A DNA stretch of 5,669 nucleotides from Thermogutta sp. (GTDB lineage Bacteria > Planctomycetota > Planctomycetia > Pirellulales > Thermoguttaceae). The notes beneath the pieces are model-generated. The model was not told the origin of the DNA. It searched no databases and saw only the letters and a list, made by a program, of their open reading frames with translations. The position numbers and the translations under genes were made by a program. Shown here piece after piece: positions 4,851 to 5,669 of this stretch (its first letter is position 1; each line of letters begins with the position of its first letter). The stretch spans positions 1-5,669 of the forward strand of contig NZ_JACIYL010000231.1 of NCBI RefSeq assembly GCF_014359955.1, written 5' to 3'.

Positions 4851-5669
4851 CTAACGGTTGAATTCAACACCGGCGGTCACACCGTTGATGAACAGGTCCT
4901 GTGTGTTGTGCTCCATGGTGATTCCCATGTCGGGTACACGATAGAGGATCATATTCGAAGCCCGTGCGATGCCGTCCATCCACAGACCTGTCCAACCGAC
5001 GCTCAGGTTGATCTTGGAGGTGACCTGGTACTTGATGGTGGCCCGCAACTCGGCACAGGGTGCCCATTCCTCTTCCGTGGCGCTGTGGCTGAAGCCGGTT
5101 GCCCGCATAAAGAGCGGCACATCTTCGATGGCACCCAGGCCAGGGGTCAAACGGCTGCCCAGCACGCCCTGCTGTTTGATGTTCTGGAAATTGAACCCCG
5201 CAAAAAACCGGGCCTGTACGTCGAACGTCCAGCGATTGTAGCTGCGGAAGAGTCGTCCACCGATTTGCGGTCCCACGACGTGGTTCTCTGCCTTGGTGAA
5301 CCAGTAGCTGTCGGCGAGAATACCCACGGCCGTCGGAAAACCTACTCCGTTCGGATCGTTTTGGTCCAGTGTTGGATCGTAAGGAACATAGGAATATGGC
5401 GCCCAGACGTTGAAATCTTCGTTCAACTCGAAGTACCGCACACCCAGGAAGAGTTCCCAGATTGTACCACGTCGAGTGGGATGGAACCGATAAACGTAAT
5501 TCAGTTCCGTGCTCCAGTTCTTGACGAGGTTCTCCATCATGACACCCCAGGAAGGTTCCGGCAGAGTGTCTGGATCGCCGCCTTCATCTGGTTCCAGGTC
5601 CTCAATGAACGGGGCGTTGAATGTGACAGGCAAATTCTGGATATCAGTCAGGGCTGGATCGACATACCC
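4851..5669 (-). CDS. Outer-membrane beta-barrel protein, BBP7-like (5' end missing)
   Basis: The C-terminal 272 residues of a larger protein; the frame is open to the right edge, so signal peptide and true start lie outside the window. The sequence alternates aromatic and polar residues as in amphipathic barrel strands: STELNYVYRF, WELFLGVRYFELNEDF, NHVVGPQIGGRLF, RWTFDVQARFFAGFNFQ, CAELRATIKYQV and KINLSVGWTGLWMDG. It ends GVTAGVEFNR, without the C-terminal Phe usual in proteobacterial porins. This matches the pattern of planctomycete BBP7 (DUF1551) outer-membrane proteins as I know them, whose transport role is unproven. Acidic, proline-rich segments such as LEPDEGGDPDTLPEP look like a surface loop. 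A long 3' UTR with two hairpins follows. That it is a barrel is fairly sure; the family name is less so. Confidence 0.75.
   Translation of the reverse strand, partial: GYVDPALTDIQNLPVTFNAPFIEDLEPDEGGDPDTLPEPSWGVMMENLVKNWSTELNYVYRFHPTRRGTIWELFLGVRYFELNEDFNVWAPYSYVPYDPTLDQNDPNGVGFPTAVGILADSYWFTKAENHVVGPQIGGRLFRSYNRWTFDVQARFFAGFNFQNIKQQGVLGSRLTPGLGAIEDVPLFMRATGFSHSATEEEWAPCAELRATIKYQVTSKINLSVGWTGLWMDGIARASNMILYRVPDMGITMEHNTQDLFINGVTAGVEFNR

Noticed and set aside
1..5669. CRISPR array, tRNA, rRNA, insertion sequence, attachment site
   Set aside because: I saw no regularly spaced direct repeats, no cloverleaf or rRNA signatures, no transposase motifs and no terminal inverted repeats with target duplications.

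Overview
The window is most likely from a planctomycete, of the Pirellulales / Thermogutta kind. The evidence is a C-terminal fragment of a large outer-membrane beta-barrel of the type expanded in planctomycetes (BBP7-like), and a small protein resembling the planctomycete form of DUF2617. Other support is moderately high GC and mostly single-gene transcription units with their own promoters and terminators. The lineage is inferred from protein resemblance recalled from memory, not from a search.

Layout. Positions 1-533 hold no gene I can call; they carry several inverted repeats, one consensus DnaA box and, at the right end, a good sigma70-type promoter. This promoter drives glgX (534-2720, +), a complete GH13 glycogen debranching enzyme with all catalytic residues. 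A gap of 197 bases follows, with a composite hairpin, a modest promoter and a 12-bp palindrome touching the start codon of an alpha/beta-fold hydrolase (2918-3736, +). A rho-independent terminator begins on that gene's stop codon. The rest is on the minus strand: a DUF2617-like gene (3925-4464, GTG start with a strong ribosome binding site), its promoter (4584-4612), and then an outer-membrane beta-barrel gene (4851 to beyond the right edge) with a structured 3' region.

How they work together. GlgX belongs to glycogen breakdown. The hydrolase cannot be tied to a substrate. The DUF2617-like protein has no known function and is convergent with the hydrolase, so it is not in its operon. The barrel gene is an independent unit. 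No classical operon is visible.

The most interesting signal is in the 3' untranslated region of the beta-barrel gene. Two consecutive strong hairpins on the minus-strand transcript both show the same loop heptamer AAGGAUG. The first contains ACAAGGAUGU, which equals the core of the high-affinity CsrA/RsmA binding consensus, folded as an ACA/UGU stem with an AGGA tetraloop. The second hairpin is also the terminator. This looks like a two-site CsrA-binding 3' UTR or a 3'-derived small RNA; that role is inference.
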